Assembly: GCA_026195895.1 (NCBI GenBank)
Contig: JAPHRO010000054.1
Location: 1 to 49,847 of the forward strand
Length of the DNA: 49,847 nt
Source of the DNA: Gammaproteobacteria bacterium
Lineage (GTDB): Bacteria; Pseudomonadota; Gammaproteobacteria; SZUA-229
Reading direction: 5' to 3'
In this document: piece after piece, positions 1-9,188 of the stretch
Position numbering within the stretch: the stretch's first letter is position 1
Layout of the letters: each line of letters starts with the position of its first letter
Position numbers and translations under genes: made by a program
Notes under the pieces: model-generated
Database searches by the model: none
Seen by the model: only the letters and a program-made list of their open reading frames with translations
Told to the model about the DNA's origin: nothing

Positions 1-2
1 AA

Positions 3-698
3 AGTTTTGTAATCGTCACGGAATACAATCGTTTTACCCAGGGCTTTCTGGTGCATTCAGTCGATCGTATTGCCAATATGACCTGGAAAGAAATATTACC
101 CCCACCGAAAGGCAGTGGTGCATCCAGTTATCTGACAGCAGTGACTCATCTGGATAAAGAGCTGGTTGAGATTATTGATGTGGAACGCGTGTTTGCCGAT
201 ATCATGGGACTCAATGAGGAAGTTGATCAGCGGGTTCTTGATGATGCGGGCGCGCTGGAAACCGATAAACCGAAGCATGTGCTGGTAGTGGATGATTCAT
301 CGGTAGCGCGAAATCAGGTGAAACGCGTGCTAACAAAAGTGGGTATTGAATGCACCCTGGCAAACGATGGGCAGGAAGGTCTTGAAATATTGCAGGGATG
401 GGCAGATGAGGGTACGCCAATCGAAGAAAAAATTGCACTGGTCATATCCGATATCGAAATGCCGCGGATGGATGGTTATACTCTGACCACTAAAATTCGT
501 AAGGATCCTCGACTGGAAAACCTTTATGTTATGTTGCATACCTCATTGAGTGGTGTGTTTAATAATAGTATGGTGGAAAAAGTTGGGGCCAATCATTTCA
601 TTCCCAAATTTAAGCCCAATGAACTGGCCAATAGTGTGATGAATATTATTAATAATAAAGATATCAATGCGGGCATGGAAAACCTCTCGGACGATTGA
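3..698 (+). CDS. cheV: CheV-type chemotaxis coupling protein (5' partial)
   Basis: CheV couples chemoreceptors to the CheA kinase and carries its own phosphorylatable receiver domain. The reading frame is open to the left window edge, so the start lies outside; about 231 residues are visible against roughly 300 for the family. The first ~60 visible residues are the end of a CheW-like domain (FVIVTEYNRFTQGF followed by HSVDRI). A receiver domain follows, beginning HVLVVDDS, with the likely phosphoacceptor Asp in VISDIEMPRMDGY (codon at 450-452) and the conserved Lys in FIPKF near the end. cheR lies just downstream, and the cheV-cheR-flgB order is the one known from Pseudomonas. Upstream flgA/flgM cannot be seen. 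The GTG at 51 is internal to the CheW fold and is not a credible start. Confidence 0.93.
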   Translation, partial: SFVIVTEYNRFTQGFLVHSVDRIANMTWKEILPPPKGSGASSYLTAVTHLDKELVEIIDVERVFADIMGLNEEVDQRVLDDAGALETDKPKHVLVVDDSSVARNQVKRVLTKVGIECTLANDGQEGLEILQGWADEGTPIEEKIALVISDIEMPRMDGYTLTTKIRKDPRLENLYVMLHTSLSGVFNNSMVEKVGANHFIPKFKPNELANSVMNIINNKDINAGMENLSDD

Positions 699-748
699 AC
701 CCGCCTGGATAAAACAATAAACTCCCAGATCTGTTTTGGGCTGATAAA

Positions 749-764
749 ATGAATGAATGAATGA
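749..764 (+). repeat. (ATGA)4 tetranucleotide repeat at the cheR start
   Basis: Four tandem ATGA units (749-764) give ATGs at 749, 753, 757 and 761. The first three lead to stops within nine codons (M-N-E-stop for 749 and 753), and the fourth opens cheR. This is seen directly; any effect on translation or phase variation is conjecture. Confidence 0.6.
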
Positions 765-1585
765 CCACCAGTTTTACACCTGACGAATATAAAAATTTCC
801 AGAATTTTCTGGAGCAGGCATGTGGCATTGTGCTGGGTGATAACAAACACTATCTGGTGTCCAGTCGCCTGAGCAGATTGATGCGTGAAAATAGTATCGC
901 CTCGCTGCAGGATCTGGTGACCCAGCTCAATCGATCCATATCCGCACCCCTACGCACACAAGTCATTGAGGCCATGACGACAAATGAGACCCTCTGGTTT
1001 CGCGATACCTATCCATTCGAAGTGCTGACAAAAACAATATTTGACGAATATAAGAAAGACAGAAAACAGAATGTTCGTATCTGGTCTGCCGCCTGTTCCA
1101 GTGGCCAGGAACCCTATTCAATCAGTATGGCGGCTGATGAATATGCGATGCATAACCCGGGTTTTAGAATTGACGTTACGGCCACCGATATTTCGCAGGC
1201 CATTTTGTCAGAGGCCAGGGAAGCCAAATATGATGCCCTGGCCCTGGCCAGAGGATTATCGGAAGAACGCAAACGGCGTTATTTTTCAGCCATTGGCAAT
1301 CAGTGGCAGGTTAATGCCAACATTCGTTCACGGGTAAAATTCAGGGAACTTAATCTACTGCAAAGTTATACTGCCCTGAGTAAGTTTGATGTGATCTTTT
1401 GTCGTAATGTACTGATCTATTTTTCTGCAGCATCCAAAACCGATATTCTGAATCGGATGGCGGATGCACTGAATTCCCGTGGCTTTCTCATGTTAGGCGC
1501 TTCTGAATCTATAGCACAATATTGTGATCGATTTGAGATGGTGCGTGCCAGTACCGGTGTTGTGTATCGTCTTAAAGCGTATTAA
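761..1585 (+). CDS. cheR: Chemotaxis protein methyltransferase CheR
   Basis: CheR methylates glutamates on chemoreceptors using S-adenosylmethionine, setting receptor sensitivity. The 274 residues match the family length. An N-terminal helical domain (about residues 1-75) precedes the Rossmann-type methyltransferase domain, with the SAM-binding stretch IWSAACSSGQEPYSI (near residue 108), the acidic ATDIS motif and the late motif FDVIFCRNVLIYF. No TPR extension is present. The start is uncertain: the ATG at 761 is the last of four ATGs in a short ATGA repeat, no Shine-Dalgarno sequence is obvious, and the three earlier ATGs open frames that stop within a few codons. It follows cheV after 62 nt and precedes the flgB promoter, so it is probably cotranscribed with cheV. 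Confidence 0.95.
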   Translation: MTTSFTPDEYKNFQNFLEQACGIVLGDNKHYLVSSRLSRLMRENSIASLQDLVTQLNRSISAPLRTQVIEAMTTNETLWFRDTYPFEVLTKTIFDEYKKDRKQNVRIWSAACSSGQEPYSISMAADEYAMHNPGFRIDVTATDISQAILSEAREAKYDALALARGLSEERKRRYFSAIGNQWQVNANIRSRVKFRELNLLQSYTALSKFDVIFCRNVLIYFSAASKTDILNRMADALNSRGFLMLGASESIAQYCDRFEMVRASTGVVYRLKAY

Positions 1586-1710
1586 TCCAGTCTTAAACCG
1601 GTTTCAGACTGTTCCCCGATCTTTGCCGCAGGCGGCAATTCTTGCCGCTAACATCCTTTGTTTAATATCACCATTCAACTAAGTTGTTGAAAATCATTAA
1701 AAATTAATTT

Positions 1711-1726
1711 TGGCATTTCCTTTGCA
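1711..1726 (+). promoter_or_regulatory. Sigma-54 promoter for flgB operon
   Basis: TGGCATTTCCTTTGCA has GG at 1712-1713 and GC at 1724-1725 separated by exactly 10 bases, the -24/-12 signature of sigma-54. It lies 26 nt upstream of the flgB ATG in A/T-rich DNA. FleR-type activators are expected to work here. Confidence 0.88.
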
Positions 1727-1751
1727 TTGATACTTGCAAGAGGAAAATTGA

Positions 1752-2144
1752 ATGCCGATTAATTTTGACAAATACCTGGGTGCCCACGATAACGCGTTAT
1801 TGCTGTTTGAGCGTCGCAATCAGTTGCTGGCCGAAAATATGGCCAATGCTGATACGCCGAATTACAAGGCGCGCGACATCGATTTTAACAAGGTGTTACA
1901 GGGTGCTGAATCGGATCAGTTATCCATGACTACGACACAGCAAGGCCATATTAATTTATCTTCGAATGATCTGGATCACCGCATCAAGTACCGCATACCC
2001 ACTCAAAGTTCTGCCGATGGCAATACCGTTGATGTGCAAATGGAAAAAGCGGCGTATGCGGAAAACACCGTGCGTTATCAGACAACGATGACGATTTTGT
2101 CGCGCAGGTTATCTGGCCTGACGAATGCCTTTAAAGGCGAGTGA
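1752..2144 (+). CDS. flgB: Flagellar proximal rod protein FlgB
   Basis: FlgB is a proximal rod subunit in the periplasmic drive shaft, exported by the flagellar type III apparatus without a cleaved signal peptide. The 130 residues match the family. The N-terminus shows the rod/hook signature (LLAENMANADTPNYKARDIDF, in two pieces LLAENMANADTP and NYKARDIDF) and the C-terminus has the helical segment with NTVRYQTTMTILS. It is the first gene of the flgBCDEFGH operon, behind the sigma-54 promoter at 1711. The ATG at 1752 follows AAGAGGAAAATTGA, which holds a good ribosome binding site (AGAGGA). flgC follows after 7 nt. Confidence 0.96.
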   Translation: MPINFDKYLGAHDNALLLFERRNQLLAENMANADTPNYKARDIDFNKVLQGAESDQLSMTTTQQGHINLSSNDLDHRIKYRIPTQSSADGNTVDVQMEKAAYAENTVRYQTTMTILSRRLSGLTNAFKGE

Positions 2145-2151
2145 GGAATAA

Positions 2152-2571
2152 ATGTCAGTCTTCAAAGTTTTTGATGTAGCGGGTTCTGGTATGAGCGCAC
2201 AAATGCTGCGGCTTAATACGGTTGCCAGTAACCTTGCCAATGCAGAAACCATGGCGGGGAGTGCTGAAGAAGTTTACAAGGCACGCCACCCGGTTTTTGA
2301 AAGTGTATTGAATACCGAATTAGGCAGTAACCAGAGCATGGCTACCGTCAAAGTCGGTGAAATTGTCGAAAGCGATACAGCAGCCATACCCCATTATTTA
2401 CCCAATCATCCGCTGGCTAATGAAGAAGGTTATGTTTTCAGCCCCGGTATCAGTGCCATAGAAGAAATGGCCGATATGATTTCTGCTTCGCGTAGCTATC
2501 AGAATAATGTGGAAGTTTTGTCGACCACAAAAGAATTGTTAATACGTACCCTGCAACTAGGTCGCACCTAA
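2152..2571 (+). CDS. flgC: Flagellar proximal rod protein FlgC
   Basis: FlgC is a second proximal rod subunit that stacks with FlgB and FlgF between the MS ring and the distal rod. The 139 residues are typical. The N-terminal motif SAQMLRLNTVASNLANAET is the conserved rod-protein helix, and the C-terminus (SASRSYQNNVEVLSTTKEL) is the partner helix of the axial coiled coil. The start follows GTGAGGAATAA, giving a GAGGA ribosome binding site. It lies between flgB and flgD with short gaps, so it is in the same operon. Confidence 0.96.
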   Translation: MSVFKVFDVAGSGMSAQMLRLNTVASNLANAETMAGSAEEVYKARHPVFESVLNTELGSNQSMATVKVGEIVESDTAAIPHYLPNHPLANEEGYVFSPGISAIEEMADMISASRSYQNNVEVLSTTKELLIRTLQLGRT

Positions 2572-2582
2572 GAGGTTAAGTC

Positions 2583-3257
2583 ATGGAAATAAATCCATAT
2601 GAAAATATTCCAGGTTTAAGTAGCCGCGTAGATACCAGTGAAAATCGACTTGGTAGCAGTGAGCTTGGACAGACAGAGTTTTTAGAATTAATGACCACTG
2701 AACTGGCCAATCAGGATCCCTTGGAACCTATGGATAATAATGAGTTTATGAGCCAGATTGCACAGTTTAGCGCTGTCGAAGGTATTAATGATCTGGTTGC
2801 TGCTTCCCTGGACCTGGCAACGAATTTGCAATCCAGTCAGGCCTTACAGGCCACCAACATAATTGGTCGCGACGTGCTGGTTAGTCATAACCAGGGTTAC
2901 TTGCCTGATACAGGTTCACTCAATGGTGCGGTTGAACTAAGTTCAAGTGCTTCAGATGTTGCCGTAAATATTTATGATGCCAGTGGTGAAGTGATGGGCC
3001 GTGTTGAATTAGGTCCACAACCCGCCGGATTGCTCGGGTTTAACTGGGATGGTGTAACTCTGAATGGTCAAAGAGCACCGCAGGGACGCTATCAGGTTGA
3101 AGTGGAAGCGACTTATGGTAGTCAAACAGAATCTTTAACGCCATTGGTTTCGGCCAATGTCGTTAGCCTGACGCTGGGTGGCATCGGGCAAGAAATGCAA
3201 GTGGAACTGGAGCACCTTGGACAGGTGGGTTTCAATCAAGTTAATCAAATCCTGTAA
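2583..3257 (+). CDS. flgD: Hook assembly scaffold protein FlgD
   Basis: FlgD caps the growing hook and is discarded once the hook is complete. The 224 residues fit the family. The N-terminal region carries the FlgD signature (FLELMTTELANQDPLEPMDN, then EFMSQIAQFSAVEGIN) at about residues 31-70. The C-terminal half is the Ig/Tudor-like part, including the ANIYDASGEVMGR-like stretch (VNIYDASGEVMGRVELG) and FNWDGVTLNGQRAPQG. The ATG follows AAGAGGTTAAGTC, a good ribosome binding site. It is placed directly before flgE, the hook gene whose product it helps polymerise. Confidence 0.95.
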   Translation: MEINPYENIPGLSSRVDTSENRLGSSELGQTEFLELMTTELANQDPLEPMDNNEFMSQIAQFSAVEGINDLVAASLDLATNLQSSQALQATNIIGRDVLVSHNQGYLPDTGSLNGAVELSSSASDVAVNIYDASGEVMGRVELGPQPAGLLGFNWDGVTLNGQRAPQGRYQVEVEATYGSQTESLTPLVSANVVSLTLGGIGQEMQVELEHLGQVGFNQVNQIL

Positions 3258-3272
3258 GGTGGGGGACAAAAA

Positions 3273-4568
3273 ATGTCATTTAATATTTCACTCAGTGGAT
3301 TAAACGCAGCATCATCTGATCTGGATGTGACCAGTAATAATATTGCTAATGTAGCAACAACAGGTTTTAAGGAATCACGAGCAGAGTTTGCTGATGTTTT
3401 TGCGGCATCACCTTTGGGCACTGCATCTAATGCCATAGGTGCAGGTGTGCAACTGGCCAGTGTGTCGCAACAGTTTGGTCAGGGGAATCTTGAATTTACT
3501 GAAAATACGCTGGACATGTCGGTGAGTGGTGAAGGTTTTTTTGTTATGCGCCCCAATCAGACCAGTAGTGAACTGATTTATACACGAGCAGGCGCTTTTC
3601 AGGTAGATCAAAATGGTCTGGTGGCAAATAGTAGCGGTGAGATTTTACAGGTATTTCCTGTCGACGCGACAACCGGTGTATCAAGCACTACCAGTTTGTC
3701 AGGAACTGTACCTTTGCAGGTGCCTAATACTGTTGGCACACCACAGGCGACCAGTACAGTGAATATGAATTTAAATTTACCGGCGGGCGTTAGCCCTGCA
3801 TTAACCACGGTGGCTATCGATGCGGCCCTGGGTGCGGGTACTGCACCGCCTGCAAATTCGTATCATCATTCAACATCAGCTACGGTGTTTGATTCACAGG
3901 GTACATCCCACATCATGACCTACTATTTCATCATGACCAATGATGCAAATAACACCTGGGAAGTTCGCTCAACCGTTGATGGTGCAGTTGCAACGCCAAC
4001 CACGACAGAAATTCTCGATTTTGATGCGTCTGGTGTACTCGACCCGGCAACATCAACCGGTGGCGGTGCAATTGCATATAATGCTTTTGCACTGACCAAT
4101 GGTGCTGCGCCACTTGCACTAACAGTGGATTTTCGGAATCAGGGTAATACGGTAACCCAGGAAGCCCAGGGTGCATTTTCCGTGCAGTCATTAAGTCAGG
4201 ACGGGTTTTCTACCGGTCGTTTAAGTGGCATTGAAGTCGGCGATGATGGACTGGTGCGTGCAAACTTTACCAATGGACAAACCACCTCGTTAGGACGAGT
4301 TGCGCTAACCCGTTTTGATAATCCCCAGGGATTGCGCCAGAACGGTAATACATCCTGGTCGGAAACTGTTGATTCTGGTCCGGCCGCTGCAGGTGAAGCG
4401 GGTTCCGGTAACTTTGGCTTGATTCAGTCCGGTGCACTGGAAACCTCTAACGTGGATCTAACCGCTGAGCTGGTTAATCTGATCACTGCACAGCGCAATT
4501 TTCAGGCGAATTCAAAAGCCATTGAAACGGCAAATACCATTACTCAAACCATTATTAATATTCGTTAA
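3273..4568 (+). CDS. flgE: Flagellar hook protein FlgE
   Basis: FlgE polymerises into the flexible hook joining rod and filament. The 431 residues are within the usual range. The N-terminus shows the hook/basal-body signature (FNISLSGLNAASSDLDVTSN, then NIANVATTGFKESRAEF). The central variable region (about residues 80-340) is rich in Thr, Ala and Gly. The C-terminal axial helix is ETSNVDLTAELVNLITAQRN and ends TITQTIINIR. The ribosome binding site is GGTGGGG, 8 nt ahead. The gene is followed after 16 nt by flgF in the same operon. Confidence 0.96.
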   Translation: MSFNISLSGLNAASSDLDVTSNNIANVATTGFKESRAEFADVFAASPLGTASNAIGAGVQLASVSQQFGQGNLEFTENTLDMSVSGEGFFVMRPNQTSSELIYTRAGAFQVDQNGLVANSSGEILQVFPVDATTGVSSTTSLSGTVPLQVPNTVGTPQATSTVNMNLNLPAGVSPALTTVAIDAALGAGTAPPANSYHHSTSATVFDSQGTSHIMTYYFIMTNDANNTWEVRSTVDGAVATPTTTEILDFDASGVLDPATSTGGGAIAYNAFALTNGAAPLALTVDFRNQGNTVTQEAQGAFSVQSLSQDGFSTGRLSGIEVGDDGLVRANFTNGQTTSLGRVALTRFDNPQGLRQNGNTSWSETVDSGPAAAGEAGSGNFGLIQSGALETSNVDLTAELVNLITAQRNFQANSKAIETANTITQTIINIR

Positions 4569-4584
4569 GTTGAAGGTGTAACTG

Positions 4585-5325
4585 ATGGATAAAATGTTAT
4601 TTATCGCCATGAATGGAGCCAGGCAATCAATGCAGGCTCAAACCAATATTAGCCATAATCTGGCGAATGCAAATACAGTTGGCTTTAAATCGCATTTCAA
4701 TACTTTTGCTAACTGGCATGTGGAAGGCCCGGGTTTTAATACCCGGGTGTACAACCAGCAGATTGGCAAAGAAGTTAATTTACAGTCCGGTAGTTTTATA
4801 ACCACCAAACGGGATCTTGATGTTGCCGTTCAGGGTGATGGCTGGATTGCCGTGCAGGATAATAATGGTAAAGAAGCCTATACCAAAGCCGGTGATTTGA
4901 GACTGGATCAAAATGGTTTTTTAACCACGGGTACTGGATATTCTGTAATTGGTAATTCAGGACCTATTGTTATTCCGCCTGCACAAAAAATTGAAATTGG
5001 AGCCGATGGTTCAATTAGTGTTATTCCTGTTGGCCAGAGTGCCGACTCGATGGCAATAACCGACCGCATAAAACTGGTGAGGTTAGATGCGGATGACATC
5101 GAAAAAAATGCAGATGGTTTAATGCAGTCAAAAACCGGTGAGCCGGCACAATTAGCTGCTGATGTAACACTGGCTTCAGGTGTTATTGAAACCAGCAATG
5201 TTAATCCGGTGGCCGAATTAATTGAACTTATTCAAAATGCAAGACAGTTCGAAGCGAACGTTAAATTAATGAAAACGGCACAGGAAAACGATGAAGTTTC
5301 TTCACGTTTATTAAGAAATAGTTAA
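4585..5325 (+). CDS. flgF: Flagellar rod protein FlgF
   Basis: FlgF is a proximal rod component, related to FlgG and FlgE. The 246 residues match the family. The conserved N-terminus is seen as [20 protein letters not shown] and [13 protein letters not shown], and the C-terminal axial motif as [20 protein letters not shown]. The internal FlgE/F/G core motif ([20 protein letters not shown]) lies around residues 80-100. It lies between flgE and flgG, as in most proteobacteria. Confidence 0.95.
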   Translation: MDKMLFIAMNGARQSMQAQTNISHNLANANTVGFKSHFNTFANWHVEGPGFNTRVYNQQIGKEVNLQSGSFITTKRDLDVAVQGDGWIAVQDNNGKEAYTKAGDLRLDQNGFLTTGTGYSVIGNSGPIVIPPAQKIEIGADGSISVIPVGQSADSMAITDRIKLVRLDADDIEKNADGLMQSKTGEPAQLAADVTLASGVIETSNVNPVAELIELIQNARQFEANVKLMKTAQENDEVSSRLLRNS

Positions 5326-5351
5326 CTAAGGTATTAAGCAGGAGATACAAC

Positions 5352-6137
5352 ATGAATCCCGCACTCTGGATTTCGAAAACAGGTTTAGATGCACAGCAAA
5401 CACGTTTGTCAGTTATCTCCAATAACCTGGCTAATGTGAATACCACCGGTTTCAAAAGAGATCAGGCAGTATTTCAGGATTTAATTTATCAAAATATTAA
5501 ACAGTCGGGTGGTCAGACATCGGAAGATACACAATCACCTTCTGGTCTGTCTATCGGTACGGGCGTGCGGGTAGTGGCGACTGAAAAACTACATACCCAG
5601 GGTAATCTGGTGCAAACGGGAAACCCGCTGGATATGGCGGTACAGGGGCGTGGCTTTTTCCAGATATTAAAGCCTGATGGTACGCTGTCTTATACTCGTG
5701 ATGGTTCTTTTCAGATTGATGCCGATGGTCAGGTGGTCACGGCGAAAGGTTATCAGTTGCAGCCTGCAATCAGTATTCCGTCAAATGCGCAAAGTATTAC
5801 TATTGGTGATGATGGTATTGTTAGTGTGGTGGTAGGTACCAATGCAACACCTACCCAGGTGGGCAATATTCAAACTGCTGACTTTATTAATCCCACCGGC
5901 CTGCAACCTGTCGGCGATAATTTATTTCTTGAAACTGCATCCAGTGGTTCACCTCAAACCGGTACGCCAGGTCTCAATGGACTCGGTGCCATTACCAGTG
6001 GCGCAGTAGAAACATCCAACGTCAATGTGGTTGAAGAACTGGTGAATATGATTGAAACACAACGTGCTTATGAAATGAATTCAAAAGTAATTTCGACAAC
6101 GGATCAAATGTTGCAGTTTGTAAGTAATAACCTGTAG
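5352..6137 (+). CDS. flgG: Flagellar distal rod protein FlgG
   Basis: FlgG builds the distal rod that passes through the L and P rings. The 261 residues are the near-universal length for FlgG. Hallmarks are the N-terminus [20 protein letters not shown] with [17 protein letters not shown], the core [13 protein letters not shown] and the C-terminal [20 protein letters not shown]. The ATG is preceded by GCAGGAGATACAAC, a strong AGGAG site. flgH follows after 33 nt. Confidence 0.96.
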   Translation: MNPALWISKTGLDAQQTRLSVISNNLANVNTTGFKRDQAVFQDLIYQNIKQSGGQTSEDTQSPSGLSIGTGVRVVATEKLHTQGNLVQTGNPLDMAVQGRGFFQILKPDGTLSYTRDGSFQIDADGQVVTAKGYQLQPAISIPSNAQSITIGDDGIVSVVVGTNATPTQVGNIQTADFINPTGLQPVGDNLFLETASSGSPQTGTPGLNGLGAITSGAVETSNVNVVEELVNMIETQRAYEMNSKVISTTDQMLQFVSNNL

Positions 6138-6170
6138 TAGCAAGCACATAGAGAATTAGGCAAGGTGTAG

Positions 6171-6857
6171 ATGATGCATTTGTTCAAAACAGTTTTTAAG
6201 TGTCTTGGTGTAATGATGGTTGTTGTGGCGGCTGGCTGTGCAACAACACCGCCTGAACTATCGGATTTTGAACCGATAGTAAGGCCGGTTGCACCCCCCA
6301 AGCCAAACTACAATAATGGCTCTTTATTTCAGCCGCGAAGCATCTCTTTATTTGAAGATCCCAAGCCGTACCGTATTGGCGATGTGTTAACCATTCTGCT
6401 GGATGAAAGCACCAGCGCCAGTAAAAATGCTGCAACGACAACAAGTAAAGAAGATGAAGTCACCATGGCTGCACCCACCATATTTGGTCGGCCAGTGACG
6501 CGTAATGGCGACAATCTTTTCGAAATGAATCTGGCTCCTGAACGTGAATTTTCCGGTGAAGGAGACAGTAGTCAAAGCAATAGCCTGAAAGGTGAAATCA
6601 CCGTAACCGTGGTCGATATTTTGCCCAATGGTAATTTAGTCGTGCAGGGGGAAAAGTGGTTTACTTTAAATCAGGGTAAAGAATATATCCGCATTGCCGG
6701 CGTCATCAGGCCACAGGATGTGAAATCTGATAATACCCTGAAGTCTTCCAAACTGGCGGATGCGCAGATTGCCTATAGTGGCGAAGGTTTTATTGCTGAC
6801 AGCAATACCCAGGGCTGGTTTACACAATTCCTGAATAGCAAGTGGTGGCCGTTCTAA
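6171..6857 (+). CDS. flgH: Flagellar L-ring lipoprotein FlgH
   Basis: FlgH forms the L ring, a bushing in the outer membrane. The 228 residues include a lipoprotein signal peptide with lipobox VVAAGC, so the mature protein should start at a lipidated Cys near residue 23. Family motifs are SLFEDPKPYRIGDVLTILLD, then GEITVTVVDILPNGNLVVQG and the GVIRPQDV stretch. Two tandem ATGs (6171 and 6174) are possible starts; the AAGGTG at 6162-6167 is better spaced for 6174. It is the last gene of the flgB operon, closed by the terminator at 6885. Confidence 0.95.
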   Translation: MMHLFKTVFKCLGVMMVVVAAGCATTPPELSDFEPIVRPVAPPKPNYNNGSLFQPRSISLFEDPKPYRIGDVLTILLDESTSASKNAATTTSKEDEVTMAAPTIFGRPVTRNGDNLFEMNLAPEREFSGEGDSSQSNSLKGEITVTVVDILPNGNLVVQGEKWFTLNQGKEYIRIAGVIRPQDVKSDNTLKSSKLADAQIAYSGEGFIADSNTQGWFTQFLNSKWWPF

Positions 6858-6884
6858 TATTTCTCTCAACCACTTGTTTTTTTT

Positions 6885-6907
6885 AAGCCCGCATAGCGGG
6901 CTTTTTT
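6885..6907 (+). terminator. Rho-independent terminator after flgH
   Basis: AAGCCCGC-ATA-GCGGGCTT is a perfect 8-bp stem with a 3-nt loop, followed by a T run to 6907. It separates flgBCDEFGH from flgI, which has its own promoter. A T run on the left side means it could also act on the minus strand. Confidence 0.92.
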
Positions 6908-6917
6908 GTAGAAAGTT

Positions 6918-6983
6918 ATTAATTATAAGTCGTTCGTCATAAGTCATTAATTACTTTGTCATCCTTCGGCTTCGCTCAGGATA
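6918..6983. repeat. Short repeats and REP-like sequence in the flgH-flgI spacer
   Basis: Two copies each of ATTAATTA and ATAAGTC lie in 6918-6953. They are followed by ATCCTTCGGCTTCGCTCAGG at 6961-6980, which has a partly palindromic look (ATCCT...AGGAT). The second piece resembles short dispersed intergenic repeats seen in many genomes, but this is its only copy I noticed in the window. Confidence 0.3.
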
Positions 6984-7025
6984 AATAAAAAAATTTGAAA
7001 TACTTTCAAACGTCAAACAACAAAC

Positions 7026-7041
7026 TGGCCCCCGAATTGCA
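7026..7041 (+). promoter_or_regulatory. Sigma-54 promoter for flgI
   Basis: TGGCCCCCGAATTGCA has GG at 7027-7028 and GC at 7039-7040 with 10 bases between, the sigma-54 -24/-12 layout. It is 41 nt before the flgI ATG and just beyond the flgH terminator, so flgIJ (and possibly flgKL) form a separate unit. Confidence 0.85.
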
Positions 7042-7081
7042 TTTATCCTGTTAAGGCCAATTAGATAACTGGAGAGAAGCG

Positions 7082-8191
7082 ATGTTTTGGCGCGGTAGTT
7101 ACCAGGCAATCATTTTATTTTTACTGTTCAGCAGTACCGTTGAAGCACAGCGTATTAAGGATATTGCTTCGGTAGCGGGGGTGCGTAGTAACTATCTGAG
7201 CGGTTATGGTCTGATAGTGGGGCTTGATGGTACCGGTGACCAGACTTCACAAACGCCATTTACGGTACAGAGCTTCAAGAATATGTTGTTGCAGTACGGC
7301 ATCAACTTGCCGGCCAATATGAATCCACAACTGAAAAATGTTGCCGCTGTCTCCATTCACGCGGAATTGCCCGCCTTCATTAAACCGGGGCAGACCATCG
7401 ATATTACGGTTTCATCCCTGGGTAATGCCAAAAGTTTACGCGGTGGCAGTTTATTGATGACGCCACTTAAAGGCGCCGATGGACAGATTTATGCCGTTGC
7501 ACAGGGTAATCTGGTGGTTGGTGGATTTGGTGTTGCCGGCAGCGATGGCTCAAAAGTCACGGTGAATGTGCCCAGCGTCGGTCGCATTCCAAACGGCGCC
7601 ACCGTCGAGCGGGCAGTGCCCAATCCCTTCGCGGATATGAAAAAGCTGGTACTCAATCTACATCGCAGCGATTTCACCACGGCAAAACGGGTGGTCGCGG
7701 CGATTAATCAGGTGCTGGGGCCAGATAGCGCACAGGCCATTGATGCGGTATCGGTACAGGTATTAACGCCACCGACAACATCGCAAAAAGTTGAGTTTGT
7801 TTCTTTTGTTGAAAACCTGCAGGTTGATCCGGATAACGGGCCGGCCCGAATCATTATTAATTCACGTACCGGCACCATTGTGATCACCGCAGATGTGCGG
7901 GTGAAAAAAGCCGCCGTCGCCCATGGCAATTTAGTGGTTAGCATTACTGCTGATCCACTGGTTAGTCAGCCGGCGCCCTTTTCTCGCGGGGGTACTACCG
8001 AAGTGGTTGCACGTGACCAGATTGATATCGAGCAGGAGGCGGCGCGCATGTTTCTGTTCCAGCCGGGGGTTTCATTACAGAAACTGGTGGATGCGGTTAA
8101 TCGGGTCGGTGCGGCGCCGGGTGACCTGGTGGCCATGTTAGAAGCACTGAAGCAGGCCGGTGCCTTAACCGCCGAGTTGATAGTGATTTAG
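7082..8191 (+). CDS. flgI: Flagellar P-ring protein FlgI
   Basis: FlgI forms the P ring around the distal rod in the periplasm, next to peptidoglycan. The 369 residues match the family. A Sec signal peptide covers about residues 1-22 (hydrophobic [10 protein letters not shown] ending VEAQR). Conserved stretches include [33 protein letters not shown] and the C-terminal [20 protein letters not shown] ending [15 protein letters not shown]. The start follows TGGAGAGAAGCG, containing a GGAGAG ribosome binding site. flgJ starts 2 nt after the stop, indicating tight coupling. Confidence 0.96.
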   Translation: MFWRGSYQAIILFLLFSSTVEAQRIKDIASVAGVRSNYLSGYGLIVGLDGTGDQTSQTPFTVQSFKNMLLQYGINLPANMNPQLKNVAAVSIHAELPAFIKPGQTIDITVSSLGNAKSLRGGSLLMTPLKGADGQIYAVAQGNLVVGGFGVAGSDGSKVTVNVPSVGRIPNGATVERAVPNPFADMKKLVLNLHRSDFTTAKRVVAAINQVLGPDSAQAIDAVSVQVLTPPTTSQKVEFVSFVENLQVDPDNGPARIIINSRTGTIVITADVRVKKAAVAHGNLVVSITADPLVSQPAPFSRGGTTEVVARDQIDIEQEAARMFLFQPGVSLQKLVDAVNRVGAAPGDLVAMLEALKQAGALTAELIVI

Positions 8192-8193
8192 TC

Positions 8194-9138
8194 ATGACCA
8201 CGCCAACATCAACGCCTCTGTACACTGATTTTCATAGTTTTACCGAGATGCGTCGCGGTGCCCGTGAGCAAAATTCGGCCACTACCAGACAGGTTGCGGA
8301 ACAGTTTGAATCGATGTTTGTACAGATGATGATGAAAAGCATGCGGGATGCGATGCCTGAGGGTGGTTTGTTCGGCAGCAATCAGGAACGCATGTATCAG
8401 GATATGTATGACAAGCAGTTGAGTATGAATATTTCATCTGGCAGGGGCATAGGTCTGGCGGCGGTTATCGAGCGACAGTTAAGCCCACCGCAGGCCGCCG
8501 ATGGAAAAGCCTCCACAGAGCTGGCTGAATATTTTAAAAATCCGATCGCTGTAACCCGGCCGGTAGCACAGACTTCAGCCATTGAGCACCCCTACCAGGA
8601 AAAGGGGATTGCTACCAGTCAGTCGGATAGCTGGCAGCAGCCGGAAGAATTTATCCAGGACATCTGGCCTCATGCCGTGCAGGCTGCGGATGAGCTGGGA
8701 ATCGACCCCGAAGTCCTGATCGCTCAGTCAGCACTGGAAACCGGCTGGGGCAGGTATATGCGCAGCCTGGAAAATGGTCAGAACAGCTATAGCCTGTTTG
8801 GCATCAAGGCGGATGGTCGCTGGCAGGGTAAGACCGTTTCGGTCTCTACACTGGAATTCAGGCAGGGTGCCATGCAGCGGGAACAGGCGAATTTTCGCGC
8901 CTATGATTCCGTCGGCGATGCTTTTCGCGACTATGTGGAGTTTATTCAATCCAGTCCCCGTTATCAGCAGGCGCTGGAGCAAGGGTATAATCCGGATGCT
9001 TATGCCAGGGGCCTGCAGCAGGCAGGGTATGCAACCGATCCCTATTATGCCGCCAAAATTGATCGGATTCGAAATAGCGAGTTGCTGCAAATGCGAACTA
9101 CAGCACTCAAGAATGAGGCAGATGTGCCGCTAACTTAA
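8194..9138 (+). CDS. flgJ: FlgJ, rod cap and peptidoglycan hydrolase
   Basis: FlgJ caps the growing rod and bores through peptidoglycan. The 314 residues form the two-domain version. The N-terminal rod-binding domain (about 30-110) holds FESMFVQMMMKSMRDAMPEG and GLFGSNQERMYQDMYDKQLS. A linker leads to the C-terminal glucosaminidase domain (about 150-300), with the catalytic-region motif LIAQSALETGWGRYM and the later NLFGIKA-like SLFGIKADGRWQGK. There is no signal peptide, as expected for type III export. flgK follows after a 50-nt spacer in which I found no clear sigma-54 site. Confidence 0.95.
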   Translation: MTTPTSTPLYTDFHSFTEMRRGAREQNSATTRQVAEQFESMFVQMMMKSMRDAMPEGGLFGSNQERMYQDMYDKQLSMNISSGRGIGLAAVIERQLSPPQAADGKASTELAEYFKNPIAVTRPVAQTSAIEHPYQEKGIATSQSDSWQQPEEFIQDIWPHAVQAADELGIDPEVLIAQSALETGWGRYMRSLENGQNSYSLFGIKADGRWQGKTVSVSTLEFRQGAMQREQANFRAYDSVGDAFRDYVEFIQSSPRYQQALEQGYNPDAYARGLQQAGYATDPYYAAKIDRIRNSELLQMRTTALKNEADVPLT

Positions 9139-9188
9139 GTAATAAGCGGGTTAGCCGTGTTTGGGGTTAACCTCAGGAATAAAGTCTT

